Shown: one piece after another, positions 35,536-42,780 of the stretch
How the letters are laid out: the number at the start of each line of letters is the position of its first letter
How positions within the stretch are numbered: the first letter of the stretch is position 1
Source: Stanieria sp964562685
GTDB taxonomy: Bacteria > Cyanobacteriota > Cyanobacteriia > Cyanobacteriales > Xenococcaceae
Direction: 5' to 3'
DNA: 64,000 nucleotides
NCBI GenBank assembly: GCA_964562685.1
Contig: CAZLUP010000010.1
Span: 34,063 to 98,062 of the forward strand
Notes under the pieces: generated by a model
Told to the model about the DNA's origin: nothing
The model's input: only the letters and a program-made list of their open reading frames with translations
The model's database searches: none
Translations under genes and position numbers: made by a program

Positions 35536-36345
35536 ATGAGCGAATTAATCAAAAAGTTTTATCAATCAAAACTAATTAAACAAGCAAAAGAATACGAAGC
35601 CCACAATTGGCAGAAAAATACTATTATTTTTGCTCCTCATCAAGATGATGAAACCTTGGGTTGTGGAGGAACAATTATTAGAAAAAAACAAGCTGAGGCA
35701 AAAGTTAAAATTGTTTTTATGACTGATGGCAGTCGTTCTCACGCTCATTTAATTTCACCTGCCCAATTGAAACCAATTAGAGAACAAGAAGCGATCGCTG
35801 CTGCCCAAGTTTTGGGTGTCTCAGCAGAAGATGTGGTATTCTTGCAACATCCAGATGGTGGTTTACAGAAGTTTCAAACCGAAGCTATTACTCAAGCGAT
35901 CGCAATTATTGCTCAATTTCAACCCGAAGAAATTTTTATTCCTTATCATCGCGATGTCATCAGCGATCATATTGCGACTAATCAAATTGTTTTGGCTGCT
36001 TTGAAACAAATTAACTGGCAAGGGACAGTTTATGAGTATCCAATTTGGTTTTGGCGACATTTCCCCTGGACAGGTTTTGGTAATAATTGGCGAGATGCTA
36101 TCTCTATTTTAAAAAGCACTGTGGCTGCCCATTTTGGATTTGATTTCCTGAGAGACTTTCGTTATCAAGTTAAAATTAATAACGTTCTCGAACAGAAACA
36201 ACAAGCTTTAGCTCAACACAAATCACAGATGGAACAATTGCTGCCTGATTGCGGTTGGATTTCCTTAAAAGATGTCGTTAATGGAGATTTTTTAGCTTGT
36301 TTTTACCAAGATCATGAATTTTTTTATCGCAGAGAACTTTTTTAG
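35536..36345 (+). CDS. PIG-L (LmbE-like) deacetylase
   Basis: This 269-residue protein has the zinc-site motif IFAPHQDDETLGCGGTII and the later HRDVISDHIATNQIVLAAL, the two halves of the PIG-L/LmbE active site. Family members deacetylate N-acetylglucosaminyl conjugates. The gene stands alone and the substrate cannot be inferred. It converges on, and overlaps by 4 nt, a small membrane protein gene. Confidence 0.9.
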   Translation: MSELIKKFYQSKLIKQAKEYEAHNWQKNTIIFAPHQDDETLGCGGTIIRKKQAEAKVKIVFMTDGSRSHAHLISPAQLKPIREQEAIAAAQVLGVSAEDVVFLQHPDGGLQKFQTEAITQAIAIIAQFQPEEIFIPYHRDVISDHIATNQIVLAALKQINWQGTVYEYPIWFWRHFPWTGFGNNWRDAISILKSTVAAHFGFDFLRDFRYQVKINNVLEQKQQALAQHKSQMEQLLPDCGWISLKDVVNGDFLACFYQDHEFFYRRELF

Positions 36346-36689
36346 TCTTTTTGGGAATGATTGAGGAAAAACTTATAGCCGAAATATAATAAACCTGCCA
36401 AGATAGCAATACTTACCAAAGAACTGATCAGACGTAGGAAAGTATTAAGAATCGAAAAACTTACTAAGACTCCTACTACACCTACTGCTATTCTTCCTTC
36501 AGAAGATAAATTATTAAACCAGTCTTTGGCGAAATTAAGCCATTTTTCTACTGATTGAGCGCGATCTATTTCGATATGAGGACGAACCGTTTCAGTGGTT
36601 TCTCGACGAGGATCAGATTCACTATAATGTATTTCGGCTTCTATTTCTTCTAAGCGATGTTGCCAATCTTGATTATTTGAGGAACTCAT
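36342..36689 (-). CDS. Small membrane protein, unknown
   Basis: The 115-residue protein has a polar N-terminal half (RLEEIEAEIHYSESDPRRET) and a long C-terminal hydrophobic hairpin (IAVGVVGVLVSFSILNTFL, LVSIAILAGLLYFGYKFFL). It somewhat recalls thylakoid curvature-type proteins, but I cannot assign it. Confidence 0.65.
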   Translation of the reverse strand: MSSSNNQDWQHRLEEIEAEIHYSESDPRRETTETVRPHIEIDRAQSVEKWLNFAKDWFNNLSSEGRIAVGVVGVLVSFSILNTFLRLISSLVSIAILAGLLYFGYKFFLNHSQKD

Positions 36690-36967
36690 AGTCTTGTTTA
36701 GTTGGGGTTTGTTGCGAGTTGATTGATACCAGAAGACGATATTTATATCATAGATGATTGTCTGGAACAGATGATTATTTAAATTTATCCTAAGTTTTGA
36801 ATAGATTTACAAAGGGCGTGATCGCGCTTCTTCGAGAAAAAATAAATCTAATTTTGAGGTGTGCCAATAATTCAAGATCATGTTTGAGTTATGTATAGCG
36901 TTTTTTAGTTAAATAAGATACAGTCGATATCTTGGTATGAAGGTTAATTGTTGATGGTAAAAAATAT

Positions 36968-37177
36968 GTCCACGGATAAACGCGGATGAACGCAGATGGA
37001 GTTATTGGTTGGTGGTGTTTTTTTGTTGATAGCTGAGACCTACGGTAGTGCGCTTCGCTTATGTTAATTGTTAATTATTCATCCCTCATAATTAGTAATT
37101 AGTAACTGGTAACTGGTAACTGTAAGGGCAGTACTTCGTACCCTTCGGGAAGCGCGAACTGTCCCTACGGGTAACTG
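36968..37177 (+). repeat. 210-bp inverted repeat, left copy
   Basis: This block is the reverse complement of 40691-40900 with one difference (T in GAACTGTCCC here, C there). It is a composite of smaller elements: GTCCACGGATAAACGCGGAT at the outer end, a GTA...TAC hairpin and AACTGGTAACTGGTAACTG type motifs at the inner end. It ends 74 bp before dnaG, so the dnaG promoter may lie in or next to it. Confidence 0.95.
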
Positions 37178-37251
37178 GGAACTGGGAAGCTTTCTTAATC
37201 GATTAAAACAGTGTCACAATATACTTTGTAGTAAAACCCCAAAATGACCTT

Positions 37252-39216
37252 GTGGTAGTACCGCGTTTACATCAAGACACGATTGATGAAGTACAACAGA
37301 GAGTAGACATTGTAGATATCGTCTCTGAATATGTTGTGTTGCATAAGCGAGGAAAGTGCTATCTTGGTTTATGTCCTTTCCATAACGAAAAAACTCCGAG
37401 TTTTAGCGTTAGTCCTGATAAACAATTGTATTATTGCTTTGGTTGTGCAGCAGGAGGCAATGTTTTTAAGTTTTTGATGGAAATTGGCAAACAATCTTTT
37501 AGTGAGGTTGTGTTTGATTTAGCTAAACGTTATCAAGTTCCGATTAAAACTTTAGAACCAGAACAAAGACAAGCAATTGTTCATCAACTCTCGGTTAAAG
37601 AAAAGCTTTATGAAATAGTAGCAACAGCAGCTAATTTTTATCAACACGCTCTTTATGAAACTCAAGGACAAGTTGCTTTAGAATATTTAAGAGATACTAG
37701 AAAGTTTGGTGAATCTACTCTGACTCAATTTCAACTAGGTTATGCCCCTGCTGGTTGGGAAACTTTGTATCGTTATTTAGTAGAGCAAAAACGTTATCCA
37801 GTTAATTTGGTTGAACAAGCAGGATTAATTAAACCGCGTAGTTCAGGTAATGGTTATTATGATGTATTTCGCGATCGCGCTATTATCCCTATTTTAGATG
37901 CTCAAGGTAGAATTATCGCTTTTGGTGGTCGTACCCTCACAGATGATCAACCTAAGTATCTTAATTCTCCTGAAACACCTTTATTTGATAAAAGTAAAAC
38001 TCTTTTTGCTCTCGACCAGGCACGTAGTAGTATTGCTACAGAGGATCGAGCAGTAGTAGTAGAAGGTTATTTGGATGCAATCGCTCTTCATGCGGTGGGA
38101 ATTACCAATGTGGTTGCTTCTTTGGGTACGGCATTAACTTCTTATCAACTCAAACAATTATTACGTTACACTCCCTCTAAGCAAATTATTCTCAACTTTG
38201 ATGCGGATCAAGCGGGTACACAAGCTACTCAAAGAGCGATCGCAGAAATTGAAGATTTAGTTTATGCTGGAGTAGTTTCTTTGCGAATACTCAATCTTCC
38301 TGAAGGGAAAGATGCGGATGAATTTCTTAATAGCAATCAAAATGCGGTTGAAATATATCAAAAGTCTTTAGAAGATGCGCCTTTATGGTTAGACTGGCAA
38401 ATTCAACAATTACTCGCTACTCAACAGCTTAATACACCTTCGGGGTTACAAAAAATAGCCCAAGGTATGATCAAATTACTCAATCAAATTCAAGATGCTA
38501 ATCTTCGTAATTATTATTTAAGTTATTGTGCCGAATTACTTAGCCAAGGAGATGGTAGATTAATCCCTCAAAATCTAGCCAATCTGCGATCGCAATTAAC
38601 TAATACCTCATTTAAACATTACCCTAAAAAACAACAGCAATTAAAAAAATCATCTTCGCAATTTCAAGCTAATGAATCAAATGCACTCAATCTTGCTACT
38701 AATCCCGAACAAGAATTATTAGAAAGAGCCGAATCTTTACTCTTAAAAATATATCTTCATTGTCCTCGTTATCGAGAAGAAATTATTGACAGATTAGAAG
38801 AACAAGATTTTGTTTTTAGATTGCCTCACCATCGATTCTTATGGCAGCAAATTATTAAAATAGAAAATAAATATCAACAAAATTTACCAACAACTGATAA
38901 TTATTTATTAATCGAATTACAAAATCTCAGTCTAACTTTTGCTGAGGAAATGCAACCAGTAACTAAATTATTTTATCTCGATCAAAACGGACAAGAAGAT
39001 ATTTTCCGTGCTGCGACTAGAATAGATAATGCGATCGCAACTTTAGAACAAGTTGCTTGTGTTAAACAACAAATTGAATATACTCAAGAACTACATAAAC
39101 TAAATCCGACTACAGATTTAGATTCAATAGAAACTTATTATCAAAAAATTCAGAGCTTGAAAAAACGTATTCAAGAATTAGAAAAAATACGCCTTGCTTC
39201 AGCACAAAATAATTAA
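37252..39216 (+). CDS. dnaG: DNA primase
   Basis: This 654-residue primase makes RNA primers at the replication fork. It has the N-terminal zinc finger (KCYLGLCPFHNEKTPSFS, then YYCFGCAAGGN), the TOPRIM core (VVVEGYLDAIALHAVGI and LNFDADQAGTQATQRA) and a C-terminal DnaB-interacting region. The start is a GTG (MVVPRLHQDTI) that matches the family N-terminus. It lies inside a 3.5-kb segment bounded by 210-bp inverted repeats. Confidence 0.96.
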   Translation: MVVPRLHQDTIDEVQQRVDIVDIVSEYVVLHKRGKCYLGLCPFHNEKTPSFSVSPDKQLYYCFGCAAGGNVFKFLMEIGKQSFSEVVFDLAKRYQVPIKTLEPEQRQAIVHQLSVKEKLYEIVATAANFYQHALYETQGQVALEYLRDTRKFGESTLTQFQLGYAPAGWETLYRYLVEQKRYPVNLVEQAGLIKPRSSGNGYYDVFRDRAIIPILDAQGRIIAFGGRTLTDDQPKYLNSPETPLFDKSKTLFALDQARSSIATEDRAVVVEGYLDAIALHAVGITNVVASLGTALTSYQLKQLLRYTPSKQIILNFDADQAGTQATQRAIAEIEDLVYAGVVSLRILNLPEGKDADEFLNSNQNAVEIYQKSLEDAPLWLDWQIQQLLATQQLNTPSGLQKIAQGMIKLLNQIQDANLRNYYLSYCAELLSQGDGRLIPQNLANLRSQLTNTSFKHYPKKQQQLKKSSSQFQANESNALNLATNPEQELLERAESLLLKIYLHCPRYREEIIDRLEEQDFVFRLPHHRFLWQQIIKIENKYQQNLPTTDNYLLIELQNLSLTFAEEMQPVTKLFYLDQNGQEDIFRAATRIDNAIATLEQVACVKQQIEYTQELHKLNPTTDLDSIETYYQKIQSLKKRIQELEKIRLASAQNN

Positions 39217-39243
39217 GTTAATGCAGAAAAAAATTTAGTTTAA

Positions 39244-39417
39244 TCAGTCTTGATTTTGCTCATCTGATTTAATAGTTTGGCTAGGAAACAATTCTCTATA
39301 AATTTGCTTAAATAAACCAATAATTGTATCCAATAAACTCTCTTCAGGGGTTAAATCTTGTTGGCTTTGACATAATTCATGAGATGACCAAAAATGTTCA
39401 AAATCATAATAACTCAT
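39244..39417 (-). CDS. Short hypothetical protein (57 aa)
   Basis: A 57-residue frame starts MSYYDFEHFWSSHELCQSQQ and ends PSQTIKSDEQNQD, with protein-like composition (LLDTIIGLFKQIYREL). It converges on dnaG. No family is recognised. It is shorter than common ORF cut-offs and easy to miss. Confidence 0.5.
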   Translation of the reverse strand: MSYYDFEHFWSSHELCQSQQDLTPEESLLDTIIGLFKQIYRELFPSQTIKSDEQNQD

Positions 39418-39532
39418 CACAGTTTATCCCCAACTCATCTAAAGCACAACTCCTCAACCACACCTAATAACAATTGCCAAAAATATTCAGCAATGAAAAA
39501 TATTTTTTAAGTTATGCCCAATCAGAATTAAC

Positions 39533-39656
39533 TATAGCACTACGTATTTAGGTTAGGACGAAAAACCCTGTAAGGGCGATACTCCGTACCCTTCGGGAAG
39601 CGCGAATCGCCCCTGCGTTTAATGATGACGTCCTAATCTTTACTTGTACCGCTATA
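39533..39656 (+). mobile_element. MITE-like element upstream of ureD
   Basis: The 124-bp block has imperfect terminal inverted repeats: TATAGCACTAC...TTAGGACG on the left and CGTCCTAA...GTACCGCTATA on the right. The centre is a nested hairpin GGGCGAT (39574) / ATCGCCC (39606) like the GTA...TAC hairpins elsewhere. It contains no ORF, so any transposition would need an outside transposase. Confidence 0.6.
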
Positions 39657-39824
39657 ATCTGTTTTGCCTGAACTTAGATTTGATAACTTCTAATATAAAT
39701 CTCTGCTTGTGCCTATGTCACTGAAGCGATGACCTGTTTTTAGTTAGATTTACGGAAAATAAAGTTTATTTTCGTGGTTTTACTGAGGTTTAATCTAAAT
39801 AAACGATAAATTTGAGGATTTTTA

Positions 39825-40676
39825 GTGCCAGAAACAACAACAACAACAAAACCAGAAACAGGATGGTATGGTGGTCTTGAATTAGTTTATGCTCATTGTG
39901 AAGGAAAAACCAAAATTCTTCATTCTTTTCACCAAGCACCCCTAAAATTACAAAGTCCCTTTTATCCCGAAGGAGAACAAATCTGCCACAGTGTAATTTT
40001 ACATACTGCTGGAGGCATTGTCGGAGGCGATCGCTTGAGTCAAAAAATTCAGCTTCAATCCAACGCCCATAGTTTAATTACTACCGCAGCAGCCAGTAAA
40101 ATTTATCGTAGTAACGGACAAGTTGCTCAACAAAGCTTAACAATTGAGATCGAACCTGGTGCAACTTTAGAATATTTACCCCAAGAAAATATTATTTTTG
40201 CTGGCGCAATTTATCGGCAAGATTTACGGATACAATTAGCCCCAGAAGCAACTTGGATTGGTTGGGAAATTAACCGTTTTGGACGTTCTGCCAGAGGGGA
40301 ACAGTTCCTAGCAGGAGAATGGCGTTCCTATACAGAAGTATGGCAAAATAATCGACCTCTTTGGATTGACAGACAATGGTTACCAGGAGAAGCAGAATTA
40401 ATTAATAGTATCAATGGTTTAGCAGGAAAACCCGTAGTCGGCACACTCAGTTATTTGGGAAAATCATTTGACAAAAAAATTCTGGAGAAAATTAATAATT
40501 TAGAGAAAACAAGCAAAAATAAAGCAGAGTTTGGAGTCACAGAGTTGATGTCAGGGTTGTTATGTCGCTATCGCGGTTATTCTACTGCTAAAGCAAGAGA
40601 ATGGTTTAGTCAAGTTTGGCAAATACTCAGAAGTGAACTATGGCAACTTCCTACTATCAAACCCAGAGTATGGTAA
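39825..40676 (+). CDS. ureD: Urease accessory protein UreD
   Basis: This 283-residue chaperone belongs to the UreDFG complex that delivers nickel to urease. It has the family segments YPEGEQICHSVILHTAGGIV, GGDRLSQKIQL, TTAAASKIYRSNGQVAQQ and LEYLPQENIIFAGA. Translation starts at GTG. It is upstream of ureA and ureB on the same strand but separated from them by the right copy of the 210-bp inverted repeat. Confidence 0.94.
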   Translation: MPETTTTTKPETGWYGGLELVYAHCEGKTKILHSFHQAPLKLQSPFYPEGEQICHSVILHTAGGIVGGDRLSQKIQLQSNAHSLITTAAASKIYRSNGQVAQQSLTIEIEPGATLEYLPQENIIFAGAIYRQDLRIQLAPEATWIGWEINRFGRSARGEQFLAGEWRSYTEVWQNNRPLWIDRQWLPGEAELINSINGLAGKPVVGTLSYLGKSFDKKILEKINNLEKTSKNKAEFGVTELMSGLLCRYRGYSTAKAREWFSQVWQILRSELWQLPTIKPRVW

Positions 40677-40690
40677 CTGTAAACAGTTAT

Positions 40691-40900
40691 CAGTTACCCG
40701 TAGGGGCAGTTCGCGCTTCCCGAAGGGTACGAAGTACTGCCCTTACAGTTACCAGTTACCAGTTACTAATTACTAATTATGAGGGATGAATAATTAACAA
40801 TTAACATAAGCGAAGCGCACTACCGTAGGTCTCAGCTATCAACAAAAAAACACCACCAACCAATAACTCCATCTGCGTTCATCCGCGTTTATCCGTGGAC
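40691..40900 (-). repeat. 210-bp inverted repeat, right copy
   Basis: It matches the reverse complement of 36968-37177 at 209 of 210 positions. It separates ureD from ureA. The inner edges of the two copies are 3513 bp apart and enclose dnaG, a 57-aa ORF, a MITE-like element and ureD. Confidence 0.95.
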
Positions 40901-41009
40901 AAACAATTAACCTCACCGAAGGTGCGCGTAGCGACCAACAATTAGAATTTTAAAACTACTGTATTATTATAAATTTCAGCTTATCCCGAACTCAGGTTAA
41001 GTCAAAACA

Positions 41010-41312
41010 ATGAAATTATCACCTCAAGAAAAAGATAAATTAATGATTTTCACTGCTGCTTTACTAGCAGAACGCAGAAAAGCCAAAGGTTTAAAATTAA
41101 ATTATCCTGAAGCTATTGCTTATATTTCTGCTGCTATTTTAGAAGGTGCAAGAGAAGGAAAAACCGTTGCCGAATTAATGAGTGAGGGTACAACTCTTTT
41201 AACAAGAGATGATGTCATAGAAGGAATTGCAGAAATGATTCCTGAAGTACAAGTTGAAGCTACCTTCCCTGATGGTACTAAATTAGTAACTGTACATAAT
41301 CCCATTAAGTGA
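41010..41312 (+). CDS. ureA: Urease gamma subunit
   Basis: This 100-residue structural subunit starts MKLSPQEKDKLMIFTAALLA and contains NYPEAIAYISAAILEGAREG and a DDVIEGIAEMIPEVQVEATF region, the typical UreA sequence. The length is exactly typical. It is followed by a 28-nt palindrome and a heptamer tandem repeat before ureB, which makes a single compact operon less tight than usual. Confidence 0.96.
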   Translation: MKLSPQEKDKLMIFTAALLAERRKAKGLKLNYPEAIAYISAAILEGAREGKTVAELMSEGTTLLTRDDVIEGIAEMIPEVQVEATFPDGTKLVTVHNPIK

Positions 41313-41321
41313 AAGTAAAAA

Positions 41322-41349
41322 GTACAGACGTAACATGTTACGTCTGTAC
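41322..41349 (+). terminator. Perfect 28-nt palindrome after ureA
   Basis: This perfect palindrome starts GTACAGACGTAACA and is followed by its exact complement ending GTCTGTAC. It begins 10 nt after the ureA stop and may attenuate transcription into ureB. Confidence 0.6.
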
Positions 41350-41376
41350 AAAAGTAAAAAAGTGATAACGGATAAA

Positions 41377-41422
41377 GGCAGGAGGCAGGAGGCAGGAGGC
41401 AGGAGGCAGGAGGCAGAAGGCA
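41377..41422 (+). repeat. Heptamer tandem repeat (STRR type)
   Basis: Five copies of GGCAGGA are followed by one GGCAGAA and a partial GGCA. Short tandem heptamers of this kind are common in filamentous and coccoid cyanobacteria. Confidence 0.9.
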
Positions 41423-41475
41423 AAAAATTTATAATCTTATTACCTATTACTTGTAGTAACTGATAACTGAAAAAA

Positions 41476-41784
41476 ATGATCCCAGGTGAACTATTTACTC
41501 AACCAGGAGAAATTGAATTAAATCAAGGGCGAGAAACTATTAAAATTTCAGTAGCTAATACTGGTGATCGCCCTATTCAAATAGGTTCTCATTTTCACTT
41601 TTATGAAGTCAATTCCGCTTTACAATTTGATCGGGAACAAACTAAAGGAATGCGATTAAATATCCCTGCTGGTACGGCAGTACGTTTTGAACCAGGAGAT
41701 GAAAAAGAAGTAGAATTAGTTGCGATCGCAGGAAGTCGTGAAATTTATGGTTTTAACGGCTTAGTTAATGGTCAATTGAGTTAA
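41476..41784 (+). CDS. ureB: Urease beta subunit
   Basis: This 102-residue subunit starts MIPGELFTQPGEIELNQGRE and contains NTGDRPIQIGSHFHFYEVN and GTAVRFEPGDEKEVELVAIA, the UreB signature. The catalytic alpha subunit UreC is not found in this window; the next gene encodes a PhyH-type dioxygenase. ureC must lie elsewhere if urease is functional. Confidence 0.96.
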   Translation: MIPGELFTQPGEIELNQGRETIKISVANTGDRPIQIGSHFHFYEVNSALQFDREQTKGMRLNIPAGTAVRFEPGDEKEVELVAIAGSREIYGFNGLVNGQLS

Positions 41785-41871
41785 GCTTCAATAAATTAAA
41801 TCACAAAAGAAAATTTAACTAAAAGGAATCTTCTCTAACTGATAACTGATAACTGGTAACTGGTAACTGAA

Positions 41872-42657
41872 ATGACTAACGAGCCAACTTTATCATCAGA
41901 TTTAATTAGTTTGGCAAAAGAAATTGTTATCGGGAAAGGTTACATTTTACTACCCGATCTGCTTACTCAAACAGAAGCTCAAATTGCTAGAAATCGAGTT
42001 TTAGAATTAGCTGAACAAGAAAAAAAAGCAGGTAAAGTAATAATTCAGGGAGTAAAAGAAAGGTTATATGGTTTAATTTATCAGGGCGAAATTTTTGAAA
42101 AAATGGTACAGCATCCTACTGTACTATCAATAGTTGAAACTCTGTTAGGACAAGATTTAATTTTAGGAGGTTTTTCGGCTCATATTCTTCATCAAGGGTC
42201 AAAAAGAATGGGTGTTCATGTAGATTATCCCTATTGGGCGATGTCTTCTCCTTTCCCCAAATTCCCTATTTTAGAAATACAAGTTATTTGGATGGTTGAA
42301 GATTTTACTGAAGATAATGGCGCACCTTTATTCGCTCCCCAAAGCCAAAAATTAGCTATTAAACCCGATCTTGAAGAGTTTGAAAAAACTGCTACCAAAA
42401 TAACAGGAACCGCAGGAACGGCGATTATTTCTCACGGACTGTGTTGGCATGACACTTCAGTAAATAATACCCCAAAACCGAGAGTTTCAATTTTAGGTAA
42501 CTATACACCTCAATTTATTCATCCTTTAGAAAATAATTTATTTAACTATCGTCAAGAAGTTATTGAGCAAGCAACTCCTAAATTAAAACATTTACTTAGG
42601 CACGATTGGCAAGCGCATCAACAGCAAATGTTTGCCATGACTTTTAAAATGAATTGA
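41872..42657 (+). CDS. Phytanoyl-CoA dioxygenase (PhyH) family protein
   Basis: This 261-residue protein has the Fe(II)/2-oxoglutarate facial triad: the H-x-D in KRMGVHVDYPYWAMSS and a distal histidine in SHGLCWHDTSVNNTPKPRVS, followed by the arginine. Family members hydroxylate varied small molecules; the substrate is unknown. It takes the position downstream of ureB usually held by ureC. The leader contains AACTGGTAACTG repeats. A link to urea metabolism is not evident. Confidence 0.86.
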   Translation: MTNEPTLSSDLISLAKEIVIGKGYILLPDLLTQTEAQIARNRVLELAEQEKKAGKVIIQGVKERLYGLIYQGEIFEKMVQHPTVLSIVETLLGQDLILGGFSAHILHQGSKRMGVHVDYPYWAMSSPFPKFPILEIQVIWMVEDFTEDNGAPLFAPQSQKLAIKPDLEEFEKTATKITGTAGTAIISHGLCWHDTSVNNTPKPRVSILGNYTPQFIHPLENNLFNYRQEVIEQATPKLKHLLRHDWQAHQQQMFAMTFKMN

Positions 42658-42780
42658 ATTAATAATTAACGGTTGGCTCAATCTAACCAAATTTTAATTA
42701 TTCCAATAAAAGCAAATGATAGTTTTTTGTCGCTAATCGGGAATATTAACTTTAAAACAATTAAAAATCAGTTATAGTCT

